From Ga0077555 sp050250755 (lineage in GTDB: Bacteria; Pseudomonadota; Alphaproteobacteria; Rhizobiales; Hyphomicrobiaceae), in the NCBI GenBank assembly GCA_050250755.1, contig JBFWOB010000014.1, forward strand, positions 62,001-126,000: a stretch of 64,000 nucleotides of DNA. The letters are read 5' to 3'. Below, piece after piece: positions 18,216 through 26,557 of the stretch. The position numbers were made by a program, and so were the translations under genes. Position 1 is the first letter of the stretch. Every line of letters begins with the position of its first letter. The notes below the pieces were generated by a model. That model was not told the DNA's origin and searched no databases. It saw only the letters and a program-made list of their open reading frames with translations.

Positions 18216-18532
18216 CGTTTTCCCTCAGCCTTGGGGCGAAACATCGCACCACTGACGCTGCCTTCGCACGCCGGCATATGGGTCCTTCCGTGTGCGGTGT
18301 CGTTTCTTTGTCAGGTTGTACCGCCCTTATTCTTGCCGGTTAACTTCCCACATCCGGAATTGCTTGCCGGGCGCTGCGCGCGATGATCCGTAAACCTATT
18401 TTTGCCATTCACTATGCCCAGACCGGAAGTTAGTTGCCAGTAAACTGCCTCATGTAGCAGAAGAGCATTGATCGCCGGCGTAAAGAATGTTCCCTCTCTG
18501 TTCTTGTATAGCTTGCCGTCAGGAGAAGGTGA
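18216..18532 (+). other. 317-base intergenic stretch with no recognised feature
   Basis: Between two short genes on the plus strand. I see no convincing gene, RNA or terminator. A minus-strand open frame runs through it but overlaps the next real genes and is rejected. The ribosome binding site AGGAGAAGGTGA of the next gene lies at its end. Confidence 0.6.
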
Positions 18533-18820
18533 ATGGATTTCGAAGCCGAGTTGAAGCACCTGAAGCAGCGCATGGACGACCTCGAGGGAGTGGTGAATAC
18601 GCTGGCAGGCCAGTTCCGTGCAATTCATCCAGAACTTGTCGCCCTCAAGAACGAGACGTCGCGTCGATTCGATTCGGCTGATGGCCTGATGGCCCGGATC
18701 GTTAGCCGTCTCGATACCGTCAATACACAGGTCTGGAGTTTGCGGGACGATTTGCCGATGCTCTTTCGTCGCGCGCTCAAAGATCAGGACACGCGGCAGG
18801 CTGGCGATCCCAACGATTGA
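18533..18820 (+). CDS. Small coiled-coil protein of unknown function
   Basis: 95 residues with clear heptad patterning in two stretches (about 3-32, EAELKHLKQRMDDLEGVVNT, and 42-70), indicating a coiled coil, and a polar C-terminal tail. AGGAGAAGG lies a few bases before the ATG. Resembles the small helical proteins that act as oligomerisation modules, but no family is recognised. It is followed after 97 bases by the transglycosylase-like gene. Confidence 0.65.
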   Translation: MDFEAELKHLKQRMDDLEGVVNTLAGQFRAIHPELVALKNETSRRFDSADGLMARIVSRLDTVNTQVWSLRDDLPMLFRRALKDQDTRQAGDPND

Positions 18821-18917
18821 TCGAACCGGCGACAAAGTTGCCGTATAGCCTTGGGCAGCGCTTAAGCCGTTGGACGCGCCGGCGGTTTGCGCTCGTGACT
18901 GAAGGAGTGCGCGCCCC

Positions 18918-19808
18918 GTGATCCAGCGCCACGTGCAACGCACGTCATGCCTCGCCCAGAGCCGACCGCTATGCGCGCGGCAGGTGACCGGTTTCATAGC
19001 CACGTTGATACTCGCCGGTCTTCTGCTGATGTGGCATTCGCCAAGCGGTGCCACCGCCCAACAGGCACCCTCAGGGTCCGCGCCCGAGCAACCCGCCAAC
19101 CAAGACAAATCGAAAGATACCAGCCGCCCGACGAAGGATGCCACCGTTGCCGTCGACGATGCCGCCGCGATGGCTCTCTTTCTCGATCGGCTGATGATGG
19201 CGGAATCTGGCGGTCGCGATGATGCGCGAAATCCGCGATCGACGGCGGTTGGCCCCTTTCAATTCATCGAAAGCACCTTTTTGGATGTGACGCGCCGTCA
19301 CTTCCCAGCCGAGATCGACGAGATGTCGGCTGCAGACGTGCTGAAATTGCGCACCAACAGAGAGTTTGCGCGACGCGCTGCAGAAGCATTCACACGTGAC
19401 AACGCCGCTCTTCTGGCGGTGGCGGGTGTGGAAGCCTCGTTTGCCAATCTCAGGCTGGCGCATCTGGTCGGCCCTGGCGGTGCCGTACGTATCCTGAAGG
19501 CACCGGCTTCAACGCCCATCATCAGCATCCTTGGTGGGCAGACGGCACGCGCCAACCCATTCCTCGTCGGCATGACGACCGGCGACCTCGTGCGATGGTC
19601 GGTCAGAAATCTTTCCGCGTCGGCGCTTGGCAATGCGAAGATCGCTGCTGATCCGAAGCGAGTTGCTGGCTCGGGCGAACCGCCAGCGGCGCCCGCGATC
19701 CGGGTCCGCTGCAATCGTGCGCTCGCCAGTTGTCGCCGCTGGGTAGCGCTTGCCAAGCAGCGACAGTCACGGCCGGAGCGGGTCGCCCGCGCCAAACGGC
19801 AGCGCTAG
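18918..19808 (+). CDS. Exported lytic transglycosylase-like (SLT domain) protein
   Basis: 296 residues. An N-terminal membrane segment (about 22-40, VTGFIATLILAGLLLMW) acts as signal or anchor, followed by a low-complexity Gln/Pro/Lys linker. The SLT fold starts near 85: Glu96 in MMAESGGRDDARNP is the probable catalytic acid, and STAVGPFQFIESTFLDVTR is the typical glycine/phenylalanine motif. The C-terminus is basic. It should cleave peptidoglycan in the periplasm. It starts with GTG 18918, preceded by GAAGGAG. The catalytic domain is on the short side compared with well-known lytic transglycosylases. Confidence 0.85.
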   Translation: MIQRHVQRTSCLAQSRPLCARQVTGFIATLILAGLLLMWHSPSGATAQQAPSGSAPEQPANQDKSKDTSRPTKDATVAVDDAAAMALFLDRLMMAESGGRDDARNPRSTAVGPFQFIESTFLDVTRRHFPAEIDEMSAADVLKLRTNREFARRAAEAFTRDNAALLAVAGVEASFANLRLAHLVGPGGAVRILKAPASTPIISILGGQTARANPFLVGMTTGDLVRWSVRNLSASALGNAKIAADPKRVAGSGEPPAAPAIRVRCNRALASCRRWVALAKQRQSRPERVARAKRQR

Positions 19809-19915
19809 ACGTGCCGATGCTCGACAAGTCGCTGCGGGAACAGTCGTTTGACGGGCGAACGCATTGCCGCTACCCAGAAGTCGCACCCTGTTTCGGGTCC
19901 AACCGGGGGTAATGC

Positions 19916-21337
19916 ATGCATAGATCGCTGCTCCGCTTCGTGCTTGCGATCGTCTTGGTCTCGCCACTCGCGCAGGGCGTAAAAGCGGCCGAGCCATGCA
20001 CCAAGGATACGATGCGCCGCGTCATCGACGAGGCTGGCGCACGGCTGCGCGTCGTGACGGCCGAGACCCAGCCGCGCATCATGGCCGCGTTACGCAAGCT
20101 CAAGGAAAAGCGCGGCTGGACCGGTGCCGAAGGTGATGAGAAGGCCGGGGCGTTCATGTCGGACGAGCGCACGGCGGAACTCGATTCCCAAGCGGCAATG
20201 CTTCTCGCGCGCATCGATGAGCTGAGTGAAACCGGCGGGTCGGCAACACCTGATTGCTCGCGCCTCACCGAGCTGGAAGCTGCCTCGCTCGAGCTGCAGG
20301 CGGCTGTCAAGGCGAAGGCACAGTACATTTTGAGCCGGCTCGAGAACGAAGCTGGCGGCACGACGGGATCGCAGACGGCAAATGCGCAAGCTCCCGCGCG
20401 AGCGCCGACACCGCCCAAATCGGCCAAGCCCGCCGCACCGCCACCGGCGCCGAAGCAGACAGTCGAGAAGGCACCCGCTCCCGAGGCCAAATCCAAGGTC
20501 GATGCTGGTGTAGCGGGTACACCCGCACCGGAAGCGCCGCTTCGGCGCGCGGACGATAGCGGGCCGGCCATCGCGACGCCGTACCGCCACGCCGATGCGA
20601 CACCAGCGCCCAAGGAACTGCCCGCCACATCGACTCCCAGCACTGGGCCGGCGGCGGTGGCTCCTCCGCCTTCGGGCAAACAGAAACCGTCGCCGCATGT
20701 CGGATGGAGCACGGAAACCAGCGAGCGTGCACCTCTGCCGCCCGCGGTACCGTCTGCCCCCCTACCACCGGCGGCACCTTCCGCATCCCTGCCACCTGCA
20801 TCCCCTCCTTCGCAGCCTCCCCAAGGCCTTCCACCTTTGCAGCAAGAACCCACCGAAAGCTTCTCGCGCGATGAAATCACCGAGGCCAGCCGCGGCTTCT
20901 TCGGCAGCATCTCCGGTGGCCTTGCGAGCGTCATGGAGCACGCATTCTCGACGCTTGGTCGACCAACGGGCTACGTCCTCGGCAACGAGGGCGGAGGCGC
21001 CTTCATCGCCGGACTGCGCTATGGCAAAGGCACTCTTTTCCTGCGAGATGGCCGCAAACGACCCGTCTACTGGCATGGCCCGTCGATCGGCTACGATTTC
21101 GGAGCCTCGGGTTCGAAGACGATGTTCCTCGTCTACAATCTCAAGGAGGAGCTCGACATCTTCTCCGGATTTTCGGGTGTCGAAGGATCGGCGTATCTCG
21201 TCGGTGGCGTCGGCATGACGGCACTGACCGACGGCAAGGTCATCATGGCGCCGATCCGTTCCGGCCTCGGTGTCCGCCTCGGCGCCAATATCGGTTACAT
21301 TCGCTTCACGGCACGTCCAACGTGGAACCCGTTCTGA
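19916..21337 (+). CDS. EipA-family (DUF1134) periplasmic protein with a long N-terminal extension
   Basis: 473 residues, much longer than the about 180-residue DUF1134 proteins. Signal peptide at 1-24; a helical domain at about 28-143 with cysteines at 28 and 114; a Pro/Ala-rich linker at about 155-312 containing near-repeats of LPPAxPSx; and a DUF1134 domain at about 315-473 (FSRDEITEASRGFFGSISGG, GGGAFIAGLRYGKGTL, VYWHGPSIGYDFGASGSKTM, LGANIGYIRFTARPTWNPF). EipA of Brucella supports cell-envelope integrity. Whether the N-terminal part binds peptidoglycan or a partner is unknown. It converges on the channel gene across 74 bases. Confidence 0.88.
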   Translation: MHRSLLRFVLAIVLVSPLAQGVKAAEPCTKDTMRRVIDEAGARLRVVTAETQPRIMAALRKLKEKRGWTGAEGDEKAGAFMSDERTAELDSQAAMLLARIDELSETGGSATPDCSRLTELEAASLELQAAVKAKAQYILSRLENEAGGTTGSQTANAQAPARAPTPPKSAKPAAPPPAPKQTVEKAPAPEAKSKVDAGVAGTPAPEAPLRRADDSGPAIATPYRHADATPAPKELPATSTPSTGPAAVAPPPSGKQKPSPHVGWSTETSERAPLPPAVPSAPLPPAAPSASLPPASPPSQPPQGLPPLQQEPTESFSRDEITEASRGFFGSISGGLASVMEHAFSTLGRPTGYVLGNEGGGAFIAGLRYGKGTLFLRDGRKRPVYWHGPSIGYDFGASGSKTMFLVYNLKEELDIFSGFSGVEGSAYLVGGVGMTALTDGKVIMAPIRSGLGVRLGANIGYIRFTARPTWNPF

Positions 21338-21411
21338 GGTCGGCATCCAGCGGGGAGAGCGACGGCAGACCGTCGCCCTCGCCGCTTACCGGGATCGGAG
21401 CTGTGTGCGGC

Positions 21412-23760
21412 TCATCCGAAAAGCCCATTCCACTGCGCGATCACCCCGCCAACCCCAATTTCGCTGACCATGTAGACGATCCAGGCAACGACCGCGACCA
21501 CGATCGGCATGACGATGACGTGCAGCGTCCATAGCGTGCCCTTCAGCCATGGCCGGGTCGATACGAGACCCGTCACGCGCATGATCGAAATGACGATCAT
21601 GAGGCTGACCATCATGTAGTTGAAGACAAAGATGCGATCGGAGACGGTTGCCGCATCGGAGTCGAGTTTCGGCAGCGCGAGATAAAGCGCGACCGCCGAC
21701 AGAAGGGCCGTCACCTGGATGGTAACGATTGCCTCGAAGTTCGAGATCGGAATGAAGATCGAGAGGTAGGCGACCACGAGGATGAAGGCGAGCGGCACCA
21801 CGACCCGCAAATAATAATCCGTGGTTTCACGCTTCATGAGCCACACGAAGCTCGCCTTATAGAAAGGCACCACGCTCGGTTCGTGGGTGTAGGCATCGAT
21901 CAGCGGAATGAAATCCTCGTCGTAGCCGACGTATTGCGCTTTCTGCTCCCATCCATCCGTCAGCAAGTTCTTGTCGCGGAGGTCCTGCGGCGGCGGCTGA
22001 ACGATGAATGGGGCGTCGCCACGCTTCGGTTGCATGTCAATCGAGAACCGTTGCGTATCGAATGGGTAGCTCGAAAGCTCAGGCTCAAAGACGAAACGGC
22101 CGGATATTTTGTAGACCTTCATTTCGCTCGGATAGACGTTACTCACACCTCCGTCGTGCAATCGCTCGATCATCACCTGGCGGCCGTTGGTGCGCGGGTC
22201 GACGTAGGCATTCGTGAAATCGATCGCGTCAATCGTCGTGCCCGTTCCATTGCGCATCGACAGATAAAATTCGGCGAAAAACGTCTTCTCGTTGTCTTCG
22301 ACATGATGCGCTCGGACGAGGTCCACATCGAGATAGATCGTCTCGATCCTGCGCAGGGTACCATTGCGGTTTCGAACAAACTGCGACGGCGCGAGTTGCG
22401 TCCGGCCCAGGCCGTGCGGGAGGATGACGACAAAGGGCGTGCGCGATGCCGCTCGCGTCACGGGGTTGAATGACCAGTTATCGAAACGTCCCTTGAAGGC
22501 GCCGCGGCTCTCCGCATAATCCTTCGTGATCCCCTCGACCACGCGCCGTCGCAACGTTGCCAAGTCCGCTCCGCGTTTTTCCTGCCCCGCCAGCGTCGCG
22601 ACCAACGCGACCATGTCTGCCGCGATCGAGCCGTTGCCGACGGCTCGCATATTGTCGCTGCTCAGGGGATCAGGCGTGATGCGCCGCTCGCGCGGTTTGC
22701 ATTTCCCATTCGCCCACCCTTCCGCGCCGGATATCTTGGCCCCTTCGAACATCCACTGCTCGGGCGGGTCTTTGGCCATCATGCTGCGCAGGCGGTCACT
22801 GTCGGCTTCGGGAAGGCGATCCCAGGCGAGCTGATAGAGAGCGTTCGGGTAATTTGCGACTACATCGGCCGGGAGGCTTTCCAGGCGCCCGGTCACGAAC
22901 ACGGCCGGCGCCACTCCAGATTTTGCGAGCTCAGACAGGATCAGACCTGCGCGTTCTCCGCCGAAGGAAAGGACAAGCACATCAGGGCGCTTCTCCTTCA
23001 CTTCGCTCAATGCGCGCGCGAAATCATTAGGATCGAGCGCTCCCTTGGCCACCGCAATCCTCGCATCCACCACAAGCGGAGTATCCTGCATTTCCCGCTT
23101 GAGCCCATCCCCGAGCGCGCGGCTGAACATGGCATCGGAGGAACCGATGAAAGCCGGGCGCGCGAACCCCAGCGTGCGAATGGACGCCGCCGTCACGGGG
23201 ATGCGCTCGTCGTCCTGCGTCGGCTGGGTCGTGAAGACATTCGGATAGGGTGCGAAAATCTCGTTCACGGAAATGCCGGACAGGAACGGGATGCGGCGGT
23301 CTCCGATCTCCTTGCCAAGCGCGTCGAATACCGTCTTGGCGCGATTGGCACCCGCCAGCCCGACCATGGCCAATGTTTGGGGGTCATCGAGCGCCGCGCG
23401 GACATTGGCGACAGCGCGATCGGCGTCACGTACGTCATCGAAAATACGGATCTGAAGACGCCGACCGGCAACGCCTCCATCGTTATTGATTCGCGTCTCC
23501 TCGGCTTTGGCGAGGGCGGTGACGGCTGCGACGTCGCCAGGATCGTAGCATTGATTGGGGTTCGAGCTGACGAAGACGGCAATACGGTAGGGTGGTGGCG
23601 CTGCCTCGGCTTTGCCGGCAATTTGGGCTTGAGCGCCAGGGTACGACAGCCACACCAGGCAAAGTAAAACGGACAAGACGTACGCTATCAGATCAGCGTA
23701 CCGTTCCCGTGCAGCGAGGCTGACCCCCGCTCGCGACCCGCCGCCGAACGCCATACTCAC
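21412..23760 (-). CDS. Periplasmic type I binding protein fused to a Cys-loop-type pentameric ligand-gated ion channel
   Basis: 782 residues. A hydrophobic N-terminal segment (about 24-46) is followed by a branched-chain-amino-acid-binding-protein-like domain (Peripla_BP_6, about 57-450: GGVAGRRLQIRIFDDVRDAD, IPFLSGISVNEIFAPYPNVF, VLVLSFGGERAG). Then comes a channel-type extracellular beta-sandwich (about 468-648) with the hallmark YPFD at 565-568 and no Cys-loop cysteines, as in bacterial channels. Four membrane helices follow: M1 649-671 with an internal proline, M2 675-697, M3 708-730, M4 740-766. It is probably a homopentamer with the binding domain in the periplasm. The start is GTG 23760 (GAGG eight bases upstream); ATG 23754 is an alternative. 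It has no obvious operon partner. Confidence 0.9.
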   Translation of the reverse strand: MSMAFGGGSRAGVSLAARERYADLIAYVLSVLLCLVWLSYPGAQAQIAGKAEAAPPPYRIAVFVSSNPNQCYDPGDVAAVTALAKAEETRINNDGGVAGRRLQIRIFDDVRDADRAVANVRAALDDPQTLAMVGLAGANRAKTVFDALGKEIGDRRIPFLSGISVNEIFAPYPNVFTTQPTQDDERIPVTAASIRTLGFARPAFIGSSDAMFSRALGDGLKREMQDTPLVVDARIAVAKGALDPNDFARALSEVKEKRPDVLVLSFGGERAGLILSELAKSGVAPAVFVTGRLESLPADVVANYPNALYQLAWDRLPEADSDRLRSMMAKDPPEQWMFEGAKISGAEGWANGKCKPRERRITPDPLSSDNMRAVGNGSIAADMVALVATLAGQEKRGADLATLRRRVVEGITKDYAESRGAFKGRFDNWSFNPVTRAASRTPFVVILPHGLGRTQLAPSQFVRNRNGTLRRIETIYLDVDLVRAHHVEDNEKTFFAEFYLSMRNGTGTTIDAIDFTNAYVDPRTNGRQVMIERLHDGGVSNVYPSEMKVYKISGRFVFEPELSSYPFDTQRFSIDMQPKRGDAPFIVQPPPQDLRDKNLLTDGWEQKAQYVGYDEDFIPLIDAYTHEPSVVPFYKASFVWLMKRETTDYYLRVVVPLAFILVVAYLSIFIPISNFEAIVTIQVTALLSAVALYLALPKLDSDAATVSDRIFVFNYMMVSLMIVISIMRVTGLVSTRPWLKGTLWTLHVIVMPIVVAVVAWIVYMVSEIGVGGVIAQWNGLFG

Positions 23761-23955
23761 CCCCGAGACCTCGCCGCCCCTCCGTGGAGCCCGCCAGGAA
23801 TAGTCTACGCGCCTTCCTATGAGACGAAATCAAGGCAGTTCACGTTCTCCCCCTTGTTCATGATCGAGGACTTGGCACGAGGCCGCATGCCTGCCTAGCA
23901 TTGCGCCAGCGCCCACGACCCTTCCCCATTCCAACCTCAAACGAGGATAACCTTC

Positions 23956-25608
23956 ATGGCCCAGACCGTCGCCCGCCTGCTGGCGGAGAGCCTCAAAGCG
24001 CACGACGTCGATCTCGTCTATTGCGTGCCGGGGGAAAGCTACCTCGGTCTGACGGACGCGATCAGCGACATGAACTCGATCCGGCTCGCGGTGTGCCGTC
24101 ACGAAGGTGGCGCCGCATTCATGGCCGTCGCGGACGGCCGTTTGCGCGATCGGGCGGGTGTCGCCGTGGTTTCCCGCGGCCCCGGGCTGTCGAACGCAAT
24201 GGTGGCGCTGCACACCGCCTATCACGACGCGACGCCCCTGGTGATGCTGGTGGGCCAGGTCGAGAGGAAGGATTTCGGGCGCTTGGCGCTACAGGAGCAG
24301 AATTACCACAAGCTCCTCGCCGATGTGACGAAGGCTGTCATCGACGTCAATGAGCCGGTGATGGCGTCCGAAGCGATCGCCCGGGCATTTCATATCGCCG
24401 AAAGCGGAACGCCCGGTCCTGTCGCGGTCGTCCTCCCCGAAGACATTTTCGACGAGCCCGCCGACTTCCCGGTCGACCAGCCGCGGCCTCGCGTCTATCC
24501 CGGTCCGCGACCAGAAGACCTCGACCGCCTCGCCGATATGCTGACCAAAGCCGAGCGGCCGCTTATCTGGGTCGGCGGCGCGCTTCTCGGCGAAGGCGTC
24601 ACGGACGAGCTGCGCCAGCTCGCCGAAGCGTGGGTCCTGCCGGTCAGCCCGACCCACCGTCGCCCTTGCCATTTCGACGCGAACCATCCGAACTATGGCG
24701 GCTATATGGGCATTCGCGTGCCGAAGCCGTTGCTCGACGAGATGAAGAAGGCGGATCTGATCGTTGCGCTGGGAGAACGCATCACGGACTCGGTCAGCCA
24801 GTCCTACACGTTCCCAACCGCGCCGCAGCCGCAGCTTCCATTGGTGCATGTGTGGCCCGATCCGAACGAGGTCGGCCGCGTATGGCGACCGGATCTTGGG
24901 ATCGTGTCCGATCCGCAGACCGTTATCCGCGGGCTTCTCGCCAAGGGTGCGCCCAAGGATGCCGCCAAGCGCGAGGGCTGGGTCTCGGGACTCAATGAAA
25001 TCCACCGCAAGCTGCTGGCAGCGGAATGGGAGCCGACCACCGACGGCATCAACTTCGCGCAGGTCGTTTGTGAGATCGGCAAGCATCTGGCGGACGACGC
25101 GATCATCACATCGGATGCTGGCAACTTCTCGAGCTTCATCCACCGCTACATCGGCTTCAAGCCCGGCCAGTCATTCCTCGCATCAGTCGTCGGTGCGATG
25201 GGTGCCGGCATGCCGATGGCCGTGGCGGGCGGCATGCGTTTTCCAAACCGGCAAATCGTAGCCTTCGTCGGTGACGGCGGTGCGCTGATGACGGGCAACG
25301 AGATCGCGACCGCGAGGCAGTACGGCGTGAACCCGATCCTAGTCATCTCGGACAATGCGATGTACGGCACGATCGGCATGCACCACGAGGTCCGCTATCC
25401 GGGCCGCCCGTACAAGAATGCAACGCGCCTCACGAATCCCGATTTCGCGATGTGGGCGAAGTCATTCGGCGCGGAAGGCATCACCGTTACGGACGAGAAG
25501 GACGTCGCGGCCGCCGTGGCGCGCGGTTTCGCGATCAAGGACCGCCCGGTCGTGCTGCACTTCAAGACCTCAGCCGACCAGATGAGCGCCTGGCGGCGAC
25601 GGAAGTAA
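23956..25608 (+). CDS. Thiamine-diphosphate-dependent enzyme of the acetolactate synthase large-subunit type
   Basis: 550 residues with three domains. The pyrimidine-binding domain has VYCVPGESYLGLTDAI and the catalytic glutamate Glu50 in CRHEGGAAFMA. The central domain has WVGGALLGEG. The cofactor domain carries FVGDGGALMTGNE (GDG at 439-441) and SDNAMYG. Family members include acetolactate synthase, glyoxylate carboligase, oxalyl-CoA decarboxylase and sulfoacetaldehyde acetyltransferase. No small regulatory subunit gene is adjacent, so branched-chain amino acid synthesis is unlikely and the substrate is open. GAGGATAACCTTC precedes the ATG. It diverges from the channel gene across 195 bases. 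Confidence 0.9.
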   Translation: MAQTVARLLAESLKAHDVDLVYCVPGESYLGLTDAISDMNSIRLAVCRHEGGAAFMAVADGRLRDRAGVAVVSRGPGLSNAMVALHTAYHDATPLVMLVGQVERKDFGRLALQEQNYHKLLADVTKAVIDVNEPVMASEAIARAFHIAESGTPGPVAVVLPEDIFDEPADFPVDQPRPRVYPGPRPEDLDRLADMLTKAERPLIWVGGALLGEGVTDELRQLAEAWVLPVSPTHRRPCHFDANHPNYGGYMGIRVPKPLLDEMKKADLIVALGERITDSVSQSYTFPTAPQPQLPLVHVWPDPNEVGRVWRPDLGIVSDPQTVIRGLLAKGAPKDAAKREGWVSGLNEIHRKLLAAEWEPTTDGINFAQVVCEIGKHLADDAIITSDAGNFSSFIHRYIGFKPGQSFLASVVGAMGAGMPMAVAGGMRFPNRQIVAFVGDGGALMTGNEIATARQYGVNPILVISDNAMYGTIGMHHEVRYPGRPYKNATRLTNPDFAMWAKSFGAEGITVTDEKDVAAAVARGFAIKDRPVVLHFKTSADQMSAWRRRK

Positions 25609-25618
25609 CTGAAATAGC

Positions 25619-25654
25619 GACGGGGAGCGATGGTCGCTCCCCGTCCGATGTTTT
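25619..25654 (+). terminator. Rho-independent terminator of the ThDP enzyme gene
   Basis: A perfect 12-base-pair stem, GACGGGGAGCGA with TCGCTCCCCGTC (25619-25630 and 25634-25645), closes a TGG loop. It is followed by CGATGTTTT. It begins 11 bases after the stop codon, as expected for an intrinsic terminator. Confidence 0.85.
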
Positions 25655-25671
25655 CGGGCTCCGATTGGGGC

Positions 25672-26457
25672 TCAGACGCGACTGCCGCCGCCGGACAATG
25701 TTTCACCCAGGCGCGGGAATTGCAGAACCAGCAGATCGAGGCCCTCCGGGCCGGCCTCGATACCGAATGCAGGCTCTTCTGGGGTGACGTAGATGGTCGA
25801 CAGGCGGTCGAGCAGTTGCCCATCAGACTTGAGGTCGCCACCCGTCACGATCAGATACTGGCCACCGCCCTTGGAAGGCTCTGGCAGGCGATCCGTACCG
25901 CCCGGCCCGAGCCGCCAGATCCATGCGGCGAGCCCGTCCGCCTCTTCCTTCATAATTGTTTCAATGGCGGCCTCAGTGCGCGCCTTGCGCTCCTCGACTT
26001 CCGCAACATGGATGCCGCTTTTGATGCGCGTACGCTGATTGCCCTTCTTGAGCAACGGCATGGCCGCCGGGACGTACTTGGCACCCGGGTCCCATCGCTG
26101 ACGCAGGGTGAAATACTGAACGCCCTCCTCACCGGCGACGATCGGTCCATACGGCGTATGCCCGTTGGCATACTGCACCGTCAGAGGCGACGTCGGTGCA
26201 GCACCCATGCGTCCCTTGCCGAACACGAACACCTGAAATTGGTTGGGCTCATGGAAATGCGCGGGGGTGGTCGCGTTGGGCGGCTGGTGGACCAGGAAAC
26301 CTTGCGGGCGCCCATCGTCGTTCGCCTCGTTACCCTCGACGTACATTCCTTTCTTCGGCGCCGTCCCGACGTACTCGTCGATCGTGTAGTCGCGTCCGTT
26401 GACGTGCACCGTGCGTGCACGTGCTGCGGCTTCGGCCCTGCTGGTCACAATCAGCAT
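25672..26457 (-). CDS. Cupin-like protein of unknown function
   Basis: 261 residues. The cupin-type metal motif appears as PAHFHEPNQFQVFVFGKG, with His67, His69 and a later acidic/glutamine pair. A second barrel half may follow (GGGQYLIVTGGDLKSDGQ... and LDLLVLQFPRL). No signal peptide is seen. It may be a small-molecule dioxygenase or isomerase, or a sensor; nothing fixes the substrate. The ATG follows GGGAGATGAGCG. It lies 100 bases after the hydroxypyruvate-isomerase-like gene on the same strand and could be transcribed with it. Confidence 0.75.
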   Translation of the reverse strand: MLIVTSRAEAAARARTVHVNGRDYTIDEYVGTAPKKGMYVEGNEANDDGRPQGFLVHQPPNATTPAHFHEPNQFQVFVFGKGRMGAAPTSPLTVQYANGHTPYGPIVAGEEGVQYFTLRQRWDPGAKYVPAAMPLLKKGNQRTRIKSGIHVAEVEERKARTEAAIETIMKEEADGLAAWIWRLGPGGTDRLPEPSKGGGQYLIVTGGDLKSDGQLLDRLSTIYVTPEEPAFGIEAGPEGLDLLVLQFPRLGETLSGGGSRV

Positions 26458-26557
26458 CGCTCATCTCCCATATTCCGTTAGCCGCTAGGCTGCCGTGATT
26501 GAACCCAGTCATCAAGTGGTATCGGGCGGCGTGCCCACCGACGATGGAACTCGCAAA

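Noticed and set aside
18311..19144. Minus-strand open frame across two short genes
   Set aside because: The plus-strand genes have good ribosome binding sites and coherent proteins; the minus-strand product looks random.
23956..25608. Acetolactate synthase catalytic subunit for branched-chain amino acid synthesis (ilvB)
   Set aside because: No small subunit or other ilv genes are adjacent, so only the general enzyme type is called.
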